In this document: positions 11,570 to 22,700 of the stretch, in pieces
How positions within the stretch are numbered: position 1 is the first letter of the stretch
Layout of the letters: each line of letters begins with the position of its first letter
Source: Corythucha ciliata
Taxonomy: Eukaryota > Arthropoda > Insecta > Hemiptera > Tingidae
Direction: 5' to 3'
Assembly: GCA_038030265.1 (NCBI GenBank)
Contig: CM075938.1
Coordinates: 4,937,009 to 5,001,008 of the forward strand
Length of the DNA: 64,000 nucleotides
Translations under genes and position numbers: made by a program
The notes under the pieces: model-generated
The model's database searches: none
The model's input: the letters and a program-made list of their open reading frames with translations, nothing else
Told to the model about the DNA's origin: nothing

Positions 11570-12530
11570 AATACGGTAATTTGGGGCTAAAATTATAACT
11601 TTTTTGCAACTAAAGTTGAGAAAAATTGCAAATTTACGGCTAAAATTAAGAAAAAACCTGATAGCAGTTTCTGTACAGGCAAGTTCGTGGGTAAAATTGT
11701 AAAAAGCCATGAATTTACGCTGTAAAATCATAGCCATGATTTTACGCAGTTAAATCATTAGTTTTAGCCGCTAGAATTAGCTCGCTTACGAATTAGCGGA
11801 TTTTCTCAAATCAATCCGCGTTGTATGCCGTGAGCCGGGAATCATGCAACGCTTTTTAACAAATTTAGCTGCGAGTCAGCGCTTTATCACTAATTTAGCC
11901 GGAAATCAGCGGGTCTTCTTAGTTTTAGCCGCGAATCAGCGGGTTTTCTCAAATGTTTTCTTCGCGAATCAGCGGTTTTTTGTCAATTACAGGTGCCAGT
12001 AAGCGTTCCCTCCCCACTTCTTAGCATGGATCACAAGTTTAGATGTGAATTTAGCGTTTTATCTCAATTTTAAATGAGAATTGGCAGATTTCCTCAGCTT
12101 CAGTCGCATTTTAGCGAATTTTCGAGCGAGTTTTTTCTCAATTTTAGCCGCGTGTCATGGCTTTTCTTCAGTTCTTGCCGCGCCCAGCGATTGTGTACAA
12201 ATTTTAGCCAAGAATTATTTCTCAATTTTAAACGAGAAATAGCGGCTTTTACACAGTTTTAGCCGCATATTGGCGGATTGTCTCATATTGACTCATGAGT
12301 TTTTTTCCAATTTAATTTAACTATACGAATGAGCGCTCATTCTCAACTTTAGCCTCGAATTAGCGCTCTTTCTCGAGTTTGGCTGCGATTGAGTGCTTTA
12401 ACTCTGTTATAAGGATTTTAGTGGTTTTTCTCAGCTTCAGCCTAGTATTATTATCGGGGTTTCTCTTTTTCCCCCCCTTTTTTCTTCAGTTTTCTCCAAG
12501 AATTGCCGATTTTTCTCAATTTAACCGAGT
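11570..12530. repeat. ~30 bp repeat arrays, orientation switch near 11760
   Basis: 11570-11750 reads in the minus sense (GGCTAAAATTGAGAAAAA) and 11755-12530 in the plus sense (TTTTAGCCGCGAATCAGCG). 12531-12790 is unique-looking, except that 12540-12640 has an inverted relative at 25110-25225. Confidence 0.65.
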
Positions 12531-12794
12531 TGCCCCGATGACAGACCGTTCCAACCACAAATTTCTCGAACCACATTTCTGCGGCGACATTTGGTTTTCA
12601 AACGAGCCATTTCTTCATTCGCAGTAACCAAAATTATGGAAAGAACTAAAGCCGTGACACCAAACACACACACACGGGCACACGTGAAGTGAGCCGTAGC
12701 CAACCAAAGAGCAACGCGCGCAGGGATTCATTAATATTTCATTGGATTACAGCTCAACCCCTGAGCTTTGACAGCTCACATGTGAAAGCGGCTT

Positions 12795-12940
12795 ATGGCG
12801 TTTTCCATTTGCATACAATTCCGCTCTGGAGCCGAACATTTCCACACCGTCTTCTCGGTTACCATGTGATATAATTCGGAGAAGACGGGTGGAAATGCTC
12901 GGCTCCAGTGCGGAATTTTATGCAAATGGAAAAAGCTATT
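12795..12940. mobile_element. hairpin MITE upstream of the zinc-finger gene
   Basis: A near-perfect foldback. The left arm has GCGTTTTCCATTTGCATACA and GGAGCCGAACATTTCCAC; the right arm has their inverses, ending TGCAAATGGAAAAAGC. The loop is around ACCATGTGATATAATTC. It ends about 210 bp before the coding exon and could lie in the promoter or 5' UTR. Confidence 0.65.
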
Positions 12941-13153
12941 ATATTTGGTTAGTGTGCTTCAGTTTTGTTCTACTTCAGCTTTTGTGGTTATCAAACAGCT
13001 TGGGACTATGAAATCAGCTGTCCAAAGGACTCTTGTAAAGTTGTTTTTTACTTCGTCTGCCGGACTGCACCCATCGGATGCAAGTGAACATAAAACTGTG
13101 TTTAATAATTTTGAAATTTTTTGTTTGATTTTGATTTAATTTTTTTCTCTTAG

Positions 13154-13865
13154 GACTTCGTGTGAGCCAAACTTGGAAAACGGCAGGGAAATGCCGTGCG
13201 AAGAAGATAAAACCTTTAAATGTGACTTAATTCCTAAGGAGGAGAAAGATAATGGAGAGGACGACTCAAAAAATCACGTCGAAAAAAACTCAGCCTTTTC
13301 ACTTCCAGTCAAACGCCGAAATAGGCGTAGACCTGCCGAGCCAGTTGAAATCAACGGACAAAAGTATTACTCGTGCCCATTCTGCGAATACATGGTCACC
13401 GCCTGTAGTTCATTCATCAATCACGTTCGTACACACACGGGTGAAAGACCGTTCGGATGCGCCCACTGCAGTTATAAGTGCAAAGAGAAGAGTCGTCTGG
13501 TTCGTCACTTGAAGACGCATTCCGGCGAGCGACCCTACAAGTGCAACCTGTGCGACTATTCGTGCGCCGAGAAGCTGACGCTTCGCGGTCACATTCGAAC
13601 ACATTCGGGCGAGAAACCCTACGCCTGTTCATTTTGTGAGTATCGATGCGCCTGGAAGAATGTCCTGGAAAGGCATATAAGGACGCACACTGGTGACAAA
13701 CCGTACAAGTGCGCGGAGTGTAACTATAGCACCGGCCGGCAGACACACTTGAAAAGTCATATGAATGTGCATTCATCGAAAAAACCTCACGCTTGCCCAA
13801 AATGCAGTGTCTCGTATACCGACAAGCGATCGCTTATACGACATATTGATAAATTTCATTCTTAG
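13154..13865 (+). CDS. C2H2 zinc-finger protein, six fingers (last exon)
   Basis: The first ATG is at 13191 and gives 224 residues. The frame stays open back to an acceptor (TCTCTTAG|G, 13153/13154), so upstream coding exons are possible. The N-terminal 60 residues are acidic then basic (KRRNRRR at 41-47, NLS-like). Six tandem C2H2 fingers follow at residues 62-82, 90-110, 118-138, 146-166, 174-194 and 202-223, joined by TGERP/SGEKP-type linkers. Five have the C-x2-C-x-Y spacing of the ZFP64/REST/hunchback-like group, but I cannot name an orthologue. The expected role is nuclear sequence-specific DNA binding. ATTAAA at 13906 may be the poly(A) signal. It converges on PEX6, whose stop is 283 bp away. 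Confidence 0.88.
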
Positions 13866-14147
13866 AGTAGACTTGTTCACTCCAAAGTTGCATTGACCAG
13901 TTATTATTAAAATGTTCCTGTCCCTCCCACTGTGTACAATTTTTTTTTTTTTGCATTCGTGCAATGCATCTATGTGAACCCAATTAATATTAGGCCTGCC
14001 CAGAGGCAAACCACTTTAAAAGGAACGGTACTTGAGGCCGGATTTGACGAACGGAATACAAAAATATATGGAATTTAATTGCTTTCCCCCATTTAAAATA
14101 ATACAAACCCGTTTAAAAAAACATTTAAAAAAGTAAACTACCCATTT

Positions 14148-17100
14148 TTACTTTGGAAAAATTTGTTCAACAGCCTGTTCGAAGTGAGACTGACAGACGA
14201 TGACTTCAGTACCTTCTTCAGTCTCACCGTTCACTACAACACACAGAATGACACAAGAATAATCAATTTAGTAACACTGGGGCAATCTCAATACTCACTT
14301 ATCTTTTCCCTGGCCGAAATATTCCAAGCCAGTGAACACACAGCGTACAAATTGGCTCCTGTCACTTCACCCTGTGTCCTAGTGGCCAATTCTTCGAAGT
14401 TGACCCCACTCATTTTAAACCTACGGACGAGAAAAAAGTTCGAAATTATCTCATCATAATTGGAATTTTTCAATCACTCCCTTAGTACTTTCGAGTTAAA
14501 GCTGAAAGGACTTTCACTTTGGCACTGTTGTTTTCGCACGGTCCAACGTACAGCGTTTTATCAAATCGACCTGGACGTAGAAGAGCTTGATCGATCAAAT
14601 CAGGACGATTAGTGGCACCTAATATAAAAACATCCGTTCCTTCTAGAGAATCCATCTCAGCGAGCAACTGTGAAACGACCCTAATGGAAATATGGAGTAT
14701 TTTAGAACCCACCGTAGGAGGCTGTTTTTTTGGAACTAACCTATCCATAACACCACCGGCGTCGGATTTGTTCCCACGGTTGGGCGCCAAAGAGTCCAGT
14801 TCATCAAAAAACATGATGCAGGGAGACGAATCTTTTGCTCGATTGAAAACTTGTAGCAAAAAAAAAACGTTAGCTACATGAATAACGTTTGAAGCAACAA
14901 ATTGTACGGCTACCTTCTCTGATATTCGCTTCACTCTGACCAACGTACATGTTCAAAAGTTCCGGGCCCTTGACTGATATGAAATTTCTGGAGCATCTAG
15001 ACGCCACCGTACGGGCAAGAAGAGTTTTCCCAGTGCCTGGAGGGCCGTACAGAAGGAGTCCTGTCCTTTTAGCTCCTGGCAACAGTTTACTGATGGCCAA
15101 TGATGACAACACTTCTTTTTTAATTTTTTCCACTCCACCAATGTCTTCCCATTCAGCGTTATTTCCCAACTTCGGTGAGCTTAGATTCTCTGTAAGAAAA
15201 AAAAAACAAACGTGAAACAAAAATAAATCCACAAACTCATTTTGTTTTCGGACCTAACGCTTTTGTGATGGCTGATCGACTAAGAGTTCTTTCTTCGGTT
15301 CGAGATAATCTCAAGAGTTTTTCCAAATCTCCCAAATTGAACGAAGCAGTTTGATTTGCGACGAATTGAACAGTTTCCTTGCTCAATTCCAAATCCATTT
15401 TCACTCCTAACCACTTGACAAGTTTAATCCTTTCCACGTCGTCGGGCGGGTCCAGTTTATAGGTCCCTAAAAAGAGATTGAAGAACTGAGCCGTTCCACT
15501 AAGATTTTCGGCATCGTCCGACGTGAAAACAAAAATCGTCGGACAGTCCGACCGATACGTCGACAATTCTTCGCGTAGAACCACTGAAAGTAGCTCGCGG
15601 TCCACGTGATCCGAGTTCAAATTTAGTACCTAAAAAAAAAAAGGGCAAAACCGACCAATAGCGATGACAATTTTGATTTATTAAGTCAACGCCGCGCCGT
15701 ACCTGAGCGTGTGACAGCTCGACTATGCAGGGACAGTGGGATTTTGCCGTTTTCAACACGGCCTGAACATTATTGAGAATCTGATTTCGAACATTTCCGA
15801 CGACGTCGAAGCAATCGATTGGAACAAAGTCAACTCCGAAATACGCGCTGCAAGTTTCGAGTAAATAGGTTTTTCCAGATCCACTGAGCCCAGACAGCAG
15901 AAATACGGGACACAGATCTGAAAAGCGGAAGGAACAATCTGTTTTGTACCATTAGAAAAGAAAAATTGATCGTAGGAGCGTACCCAACCGGGACTTGTGA
16001 GGGGGGGGGGAAGGGATGCACTAAAATTGAGTCGATTACAAATGAAAATTTAGTTTTAATTCCCTGAGCCCTCGAGCGTGTTCGTCTCAACAATGAACGC
16101 GCCGGATAATGATGAGGGAGGGGGGGGGGCACGAGTTTGATAAAGTTTTAGGTGATTTCGCGGCCGGCTGGACTGTGGTCGGCGGCCACAGCCTTGCAAT
16201 CGCGAGGATATTCAGCTCAGAACACTTTCAAATTCTATAGGGCACTCGTCAGGACTTGAGCGCATTTGGGGCTGGCTAGCCCAGGATTACACTAACTAGA
16301 ATAAAGCCATGAAAACTTAACAATTTCACGAAAATAAGGCCGGAAATTACCAATTTTGCGGATAGTTAGACCCGAAACTTGCAATTTCGCAGATATTGTG
16401 ACCCAAAAATTGCGATTTTGCGAATACATAGACGCAAAACTTGCAATTTCACTAAAATTAATACCTGGAACTAGCAATATCGCGAATATTTAGCGAGGAG
16501 AGGCAAAATGTTCAGTTTTAACGTTGTTCGGTTTTGAAGGGCCCAATTGACTGTTTCGAATGGTTTCGAACACAGACCGTGTGCAGCAGCCCACAGGGGC
16601 GGACTGTGGTATCGAGGCGCAGGGGGGGCCTTGATTAAGGGGGCGCCGGTAGCATGAGCTTCAGTTTGCGACTGGTAACGCAGTGGCGTAGAGTTTGGGG
16701 CAATTTATATAGCCATAAATTGGCGATTTTTCTCAATTTTAACCTCAAAGTTGCCTTCAGAAGCCGCGAATTGGCGTATTTTAAATTTTTGATGCAAATT
16801 GAAATTTTTCACAATTCTAGCCACGAATTAGTGATTTTCCTCAATTTTACCCGCGAATTGTCGCTTTGTCTTAATTTTAGCAGAGTAGTAGCGTTTCTAA
16901 CCCGTGAATTAGCAAATTTTCTCATTTTTAGCCGCAAATTAGCATTTTTTTTTAATTTTAGCACCGCGCATTTTTTTGTTACTTTTAGCTATTGATCAGC
17001 GCTTCTTCTCAGTTCAAGCCGCGAATCAGAGATGTTTTTTAGCCATGAATTTGCCGTTTTTTTTCAATTTTTCCCACTTTGCCTTCAGAAGATGCGAATG

Positions 17101-19561
17101 CGAGAATTTAAGTTAGAAATGTTTACCACAATTTTGTCCGCGAATTGGTGATTTTCCTTAAGTTTCGCCGCATTCGGCACTTTTTCTCAATTATAGCAGC
17201 GCAGTAGCGCTTCTAGCCTGTGAATTCGCGAATTTTCTCAATTTTAGCCAGGAATTGGCGTTTTCCGCAATTTTAGCTGCATATTAGCTATTTTTTCCAT
17301 TTTATGTATTCAAGTTGGAAATTTTACCACAATTTTGTCCGTAAATTGGTGATTTTCCTTAAGTTTAGCCGCATTCGGCACTTCTTTCCAATTATAGCAG
17401 CGCAGTAGCGCTTCTAGCCTGTGAATTCGCGAATTTTCTCAATTTTAGCCAGGAATTGTCGTTTTCCGCAATTTAAGCCGCATATTAGCTATTTTTTCCA
17501 TTTTATGTATTCAAGTTGGAAATTTTACCACAATTTTGTCCGTAAATTGGTGATTTTCCTTAAGTTTAGCCGCATTCGGCACTTCTTTCCAATTATAGCA
17601 GCGCAGTAGCGCTTCTAGCCTGTGAATTCGCGAATTTTCTCAATTTTAGACAGGAATTGGCGTTTTCCGCAATTCTAGCCGCATATTAGCCATTTTTTCC
17701 ATTTTATGTATTTAAGTTAGAAATTTTACCACAATTTTGTCCGCGAATTGGTAAGATATTCGTTTTTGATCTATTATTTATGATAATCTGACGATGGTCT
17801 GACGAGAGGGGCGCGGGGGTGGTTTGGATACCCACCCCTCCCGGGGCCAGTCCGCCACTGGCTGCCCATTCTTGCCCTATCCTGGCTACGTGCTTGCGCA
17901 CAACATATTTAGCACAATCCAAAAAAATATTTCTTATAATCAGTGGCGTAGCGTTTGGGGGTAGCGGCCCGCCCCAGGGCATCAGTCGGCAAAGGCTTTT
18001 ATTTATTTTTAACGTGAATTATGTTAGAGAACCGGGCACAGTTGAGATAAATGTAGAGCCGTTTTGCGCACCACCGGTACAAAACACTCCACAACTATTC
18101 AACTGCCAAAGTGCCCATAGTTGCCAGGCGCTCCGTGAAAGAAATCGTGGCTTCAGGTCGACCAAGAGGCACCAAAACCGCACAAAATGGTCGACTGTAG
18201 ACCAGGGCACCCCTAAGAGCTATCAATAACAGTATAGCCAGTTGGTGGGAGGTGGCGTAAAAACTACAATGAAGTTGGCCGAAAGCTGAGTCTTGGCCGA
18301 TGCCATGGCTCTCTTTGGAGGCAAAACAGTCTTAAGAACTGGCCAGAGCGTGCCAGGGGCTGCCCAAAGGAGGAAACATTGTTGTGTTGTGTTGAGGAGG
18401 AAGTTACTAGAATAGCCCACCAGGTGAAGAGCCATCCTGGCCATACCTTAGCACTAATTGCTACAAATACCGCGGTAATTAGTAACTCTGCAGAACATAA
18501 AGCTTGACAAGGAGAGGAAGCCAACAGCCATACTTCCTTTTATGTCTGGAGCCGGTCAGGAGGTTGGAGTTTACTACAACTTTAACCTCAAATGTTGCAT
18601 AATGCGCACGCCTTAAGAACAAGATATTCTGACAATGGGTAAAATAAGAGAATGTGGAAATAGAAACAATATACAAAAAATTGGTGAATAAAACTTTACC
18701 TCTGACTGTACGCGTCAGAAATGGAGCGAACCAGCGACGGACTACCTCGAAATGGCGCCACATGCCTGGCATCGCCCAAACAAGGCCGTCAGGGTGCGTT
18801 GGTAAGGCTTTCGGCGTGAAACTGGACACCAACGTTTTCTCGAATATCGAAGTACTTCGAGTGACACGAAACAATTCACTGGTGGAAACCGCGGTCGTGT
18901 CATTGGGGATTGAATAGTCGATCACTTTGAAGCAAACGTTTCCATTTCTGATGTGACAAAGGGGCGAATACAATGGAAGACTAATCCGGTAGATGTCATT
19001 TTTCACAAGGACCCTTGGGCTTTTAAAATAGTTTAAAAGGCAGTCGTTTAAAAGTTTGGTAGGAAGACTAGAATGATTGAGCGTGTTAACGAAAGAAATG
19101 GAAACTGAGAGAGCGTCAACGACAACAGGTCGTACTGTTGATCGCACAATATTAAAACTAATTGGTTGATTTGAGAAAACCTTGAGACTATTTCTAACAT
19201 TAAAGATAGATTCTTGGCTTATTAAAATGAAATTTTTTGGCAAGTTAGAATCGTAGAAAATCCTGAAATGTCTATTGACAAAACGGCGGCCAACCCAGAA
19301 TCGAATACAAACGCAATTGTTAAAATGATCCTTAAAAGCAGATCCATTGACAATAATGAAATCGCCCAAAAACTGTTGATTAGAACGCTTGACCAGGCAA
19401 TCCAAAATCTCTCGAGGAAGCTGATGAAACGTGAAGTGCCGGTCCCTTATACAAGTCAACGTCAGTATCACAGTTTTGACGGCTTCCAAAACACGATCCT
19501 TGTGCTTGGAATACAGAATGTGCCCGATAAAACACAACAAATTCTCTTGAAATTTTAACAT
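14148..19561 (-). CDS. PEX6: PEX6, peroxisomal AAA ATPase (complete, 8 exons)
   Basis: Exons in transcript order: 19561-18700, 15917-15703, 15629-15254, 15189-14914, 14849-14741, 14680-14489, 14420-14299, 14233-14148. All have GT-AG borders with matching phases; the total is 2,238 nt, 745 residues. PEX6 with PEX1 forms the hexameric ATPase that pulls ubiquitinated PEX5 from the peroxisomal membrane. The N-domain (1-287) keeps the PEX6 pattern of a PRVL stretch and a D/STS segment. D1 has Walker A GLSGSGKT (297-304) but no Walker B acid pair, as usual for PEX6. D2 has Walker A GPPGTGKT (533-540), Walker B FFDELD (D592, E593), and ATNRPD...RPGRFDK with R648 and R651. At 745 aa it is shorter than human PEX6 (980). 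An out-of-frame ATG at 19577 makes the exact start slightly uncertain. The donor at 15253 (GTCCGA) is the weakest. Confidence 0.95.
16300..17100 (+). repeat. ~30 bp repeat array in PEX6 intron 1
   Basis: 16300-16490 has a related ~35 bp periodic repeat in minus sense; from about 16700 on there are plus-sense TTTTAGCCGCGAATTAGCG units. This is part of the 2,782 bp first intron of PEX6 (15918-18699). Confidence 0.65.
17100..17755. repeat. ~200 bp tandem repeat, about 3.3 copies
   Basis: The segment ACCACAATTTTGTCCG (C/T)GAATTGG recurs at about 17127, 17327, 17527 and 17727. Between copies the whole ~200 bp, including the CAGCGCAGTAGCGCTTCTAG palindrome, is highly similar. It is a higher-order duplication of the ~30 bp array. 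The rest of the intron (17760-18699) shows a dispersed repeat starting CAGTGGCGTAGCG (17941) and no exon. Confidence 0.8.
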
Positions 19562-19766
19562 TTTTCACGGAACTCATTTCATTTTAACTTGAAATTCCCA
19601 CGGCGATGAAAAATCTTTGATAACAAATCACGCTGACATTAGGTAACAGCTTTGTAACCTTCGTGAAACTTGCGTGTTGTTTTTTCAGCGTGCTCGCGTG
19701 GTGGTGTTTGGTGGTGATGTTTAATTCTTGTTTTTTGTTGTTAATTTGTGGTTCTATTTATTTAAA
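19562..19766. promoter_or_regulatory. bidirectional PEX6/CEBPZ promoter region
   Basis: Only 205 bp separate the PEX6 start (minus) from the CEBPZ start (plus), so one region must supply both 5' UTRs and promoters. No TATA box is obvious. On the plus side a 17-codon upstream frame starts at ATG 19717 and its TGA (19768-19770) overlaps the CEBPZ ATG as ATGA. On the minus side ATGs at 19582 (two codons then stop) and 19577 (out of frame, long) precede the PEX6 ATG. Confidence 0.7.
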
Positions 19767-22700
19767 ATGAAGCCCAAAAAACAATTTGTCAAGAAGAGCG
19801 AAGATTTTGTTGGCGAGCCAAGTCAGGAAACTTCTCTTCAGGATGACGAATGGCTGGAAAAAGAAGTGCCCAAGTGGTTCGATCAGGTGCGTGCATTGGT
19901 TCATTTATGATTAAATGATTTTCCATGTTTTTTTTTTTTACCTTTGGTTTTGCTAACAGAGAACTCAGATCTCTTTATTTATTCTTAAGCCTAATTCACA
20001 TTTCCGAGAAGAGAATGCGAGTGCTTGGTGGGGGTGTGTAATGAAAAACGCGGGTTAAAGACACCTTTAGAAAGGTTTTATTTGACGAGAATTAATGTGA
20101 GCCAACGAGTTTGGAATGAAAAATAAAACATAAGAAATAAACATGTGAGAAAGGGGACAGGGATTAATACTACATTCTTCCCTCCTGGGTTTAGTCCAGA
20201 ATGTAGTCAAGTAAGTAAGGGGGTGGACGTCTTTCCCGAGAACTTCTCCTTGGTACGACGATAACTTGATTTCTGTCGACGTTTAGAGGGCTTTGAGAGG
20301 GAGCGTGATCAAGGGTTTGTCTTTCATCCTGTTCAGGATCTCTGTCTTCACAGCTCGATGGTTGGAGCATGGATGGTTCTTCAGCTTCCTCGAGTGGGTG
20401 TCCAAATGGAGCTAAGTGGCGAGATGAAACGGTTGTCTCCCGTCCGTCAGCGAGTCTGACGTGAGAGTAGTCTGCGTTACCATCCAAAAGCGTAACTTCC
20501 TCGACTAACGGATCGAATTTCGATGTGCGATTATATTTTTTTAGGTATGCGGGACCGGGTTTCAGAAGCCATGTCGGTGTTGAAATTCCCTTTCCCGTAC
20601 GACGAGGGTGCTTGAACAGTAGTTCATGAGGTGTGGCATTGTTTGAGGTACATAGTAAGGATCGTATAGAATGAAGAGCTTCGCAAAGAACACTTTCCCA
20701 GTGTCGGATATCGATGTTTCGAGAGCGTAGAGCTAATTCTATCGTCCTCCACAGCACGCCGTTATATCTCTCGACTTGACCATTACCAGCAGGATTATAG
20801 GGGGTGGTACGGCTCGATGCTATTCCTTGTGAAGTAAGGTACTCTTTCATTTCAGCAGACATGAAAGACGATCCTCTGTCCGTATGAATGTAGGAAGGAG
20901 CTCCGAAAATTGAAATAAGAGAACGAAGGTGAGTTATGACGGTCGAAGTGGACGTATCACGGCACGGAAAAGCGAAAGGAAAACGGGAAAATTCATCAAT
21001 GACGACGAGGAGATACCGATTTTGGGTGGACGAAGGCAAAGGACCTTTGAAATCGACGTTAAGCCGCTCGAAAGGAGCTGTTGCTTTTATTAAAGTGCCT
21101 TGATTTCTATGAAACCTCGGCTTAATTGCAGCACAGTGCTTGCAAGCTGCAGAAATCCGACGTATTTCGTCCAAAGAATAAGGAAGATTCTTACTTCTAA
21201 CCCAATGGTACAAGCGGGTTACACCGGGATGACAGAGTTCGTCGTGAATTTTCTCAAGCTTCTCGAGAGAAGTTTGGATTGTGGAACATATTCTTGAAAA
21301 AGCATCTGCCGCAGTGTTTTGGGATCCGGGCCTGTAAATGATATCATATTGAAAACATGACAATTCGAGACGCCACCTCAATATCTTCTCATTCTTCACT
21401 TTACCCGAATGCGAGACATTGAACATGAATGATACAGACCGTTGATCAGTGATCAGTTTAAAGTGGCGTCCGATCAGGTAATGACGCCATTTGCGGACCG
21501 CTTCAACAATCGCTTGAGCCTCTTTTTCCACTGACGAGTGTTTTAATTCAGAACCGGATAAAATTCTGGAAAAAAAGGCGACTGGACGATCAGCTTGGGA
21601 TAAGGTCGCAGCCAAAGCATTTTCCGAGGCATCAGTTTCGACAACAAACGGCAAATCCGGATCGATACACGTAACGACAGAATTTTCGATGTCCGATTTT
21701 AAATTTTCAAACGCCCGCAAGCCTTCCGGCGACAGGGGGAACGAAGAACGAACCAGAGGGAGGATTTTGGCCGAAAATTTAGGAATATGTGCCGAGTAAT
21801 GAGAAAACATTCCGACAGTACGACGCATTGATGCGGTATCATGAGGAGGAGAGAGTTTTCTGAGTGGGTTGAGGCGATCAGGATCCGGTTTGATGGCTTT
21901 ATTTGAAATTTGGTAGCCCAGTAGATTAATAGAACGAAGCGAAAACCAAGACATTTCTTCGTTAAGGGTGAGACGATATTTCCTGGCGGCGTTCATAAAA
22001 TTTTTGAGGTTTCGATCGTGTTCTTCTTTAGTTTTGCCGCAAACTGTCACGTCGTCCAAGTAGGCGTAAGTTCCTTGGAGGTTTTCTTTGCGGATAATTC
22101 CGTCGATGGCTCGCTGGAACGCTGCAACGCCGTTGGTGACGCCAAAAGGTATACGATTAAAATGGTACAGCTGCCCGCATGCTTCGAACGCTGTGTAAGC
22201 TTTGTCTTCTTCTTTTATAGGAATTTGATGGTATGCGCTTTTTAAATCAATCGTACTGAATATTTCGTTACACGCGACCTTGTTTACTATTTCCTCGATC
22301 CGAGGAAGAGGATAGGCGTCCAACAGTGTGAAGCGATTAATTGTCCTAGAATAATCGATCACCATTCTTTTTTTATGGTTTTCGTTCGAGACAACGAGAG
22401 CCTGAGCTCGCCAAGGTGAGAAACTTGGTTCTACGATCCCTTCTGAAAGTAGACGTTTGATTTCTGCTGATTTGGTAAGGCTACCGGCTATCGAGCTGAG
22501 AACTGCGGTCGAGTGCCGTGAGTTTGACTTTAAATTTTGCTTCGACGCTTGGTAGGACGATCTACAGACGGAAGCGAAGTGCCCCTTCTTGAAACATTTT
22601 GTGCATTGAGCGTTTTTCGCTGGGCAGTTAGTTCGAGAATGTTTCTTTTTGCCGCAGTAGAAACATTTTTGATGAGTAGCGGCGACTGTTTCTTGGGAGG

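Noticed and set aside
13252..13800. Alternative frames on both strands over the zinc-finger exon.
   Set aside because: Shadow frames of the six-finger protein, which has the clear motifs.
15830..16132. Minus-strand frame extending upstream of PEX6 exon 2.
   Set aside because: Only the part from 15917 down is coding; splice phase joins it directly to exon 1 ending at 18700, so the upstream extension is intron.
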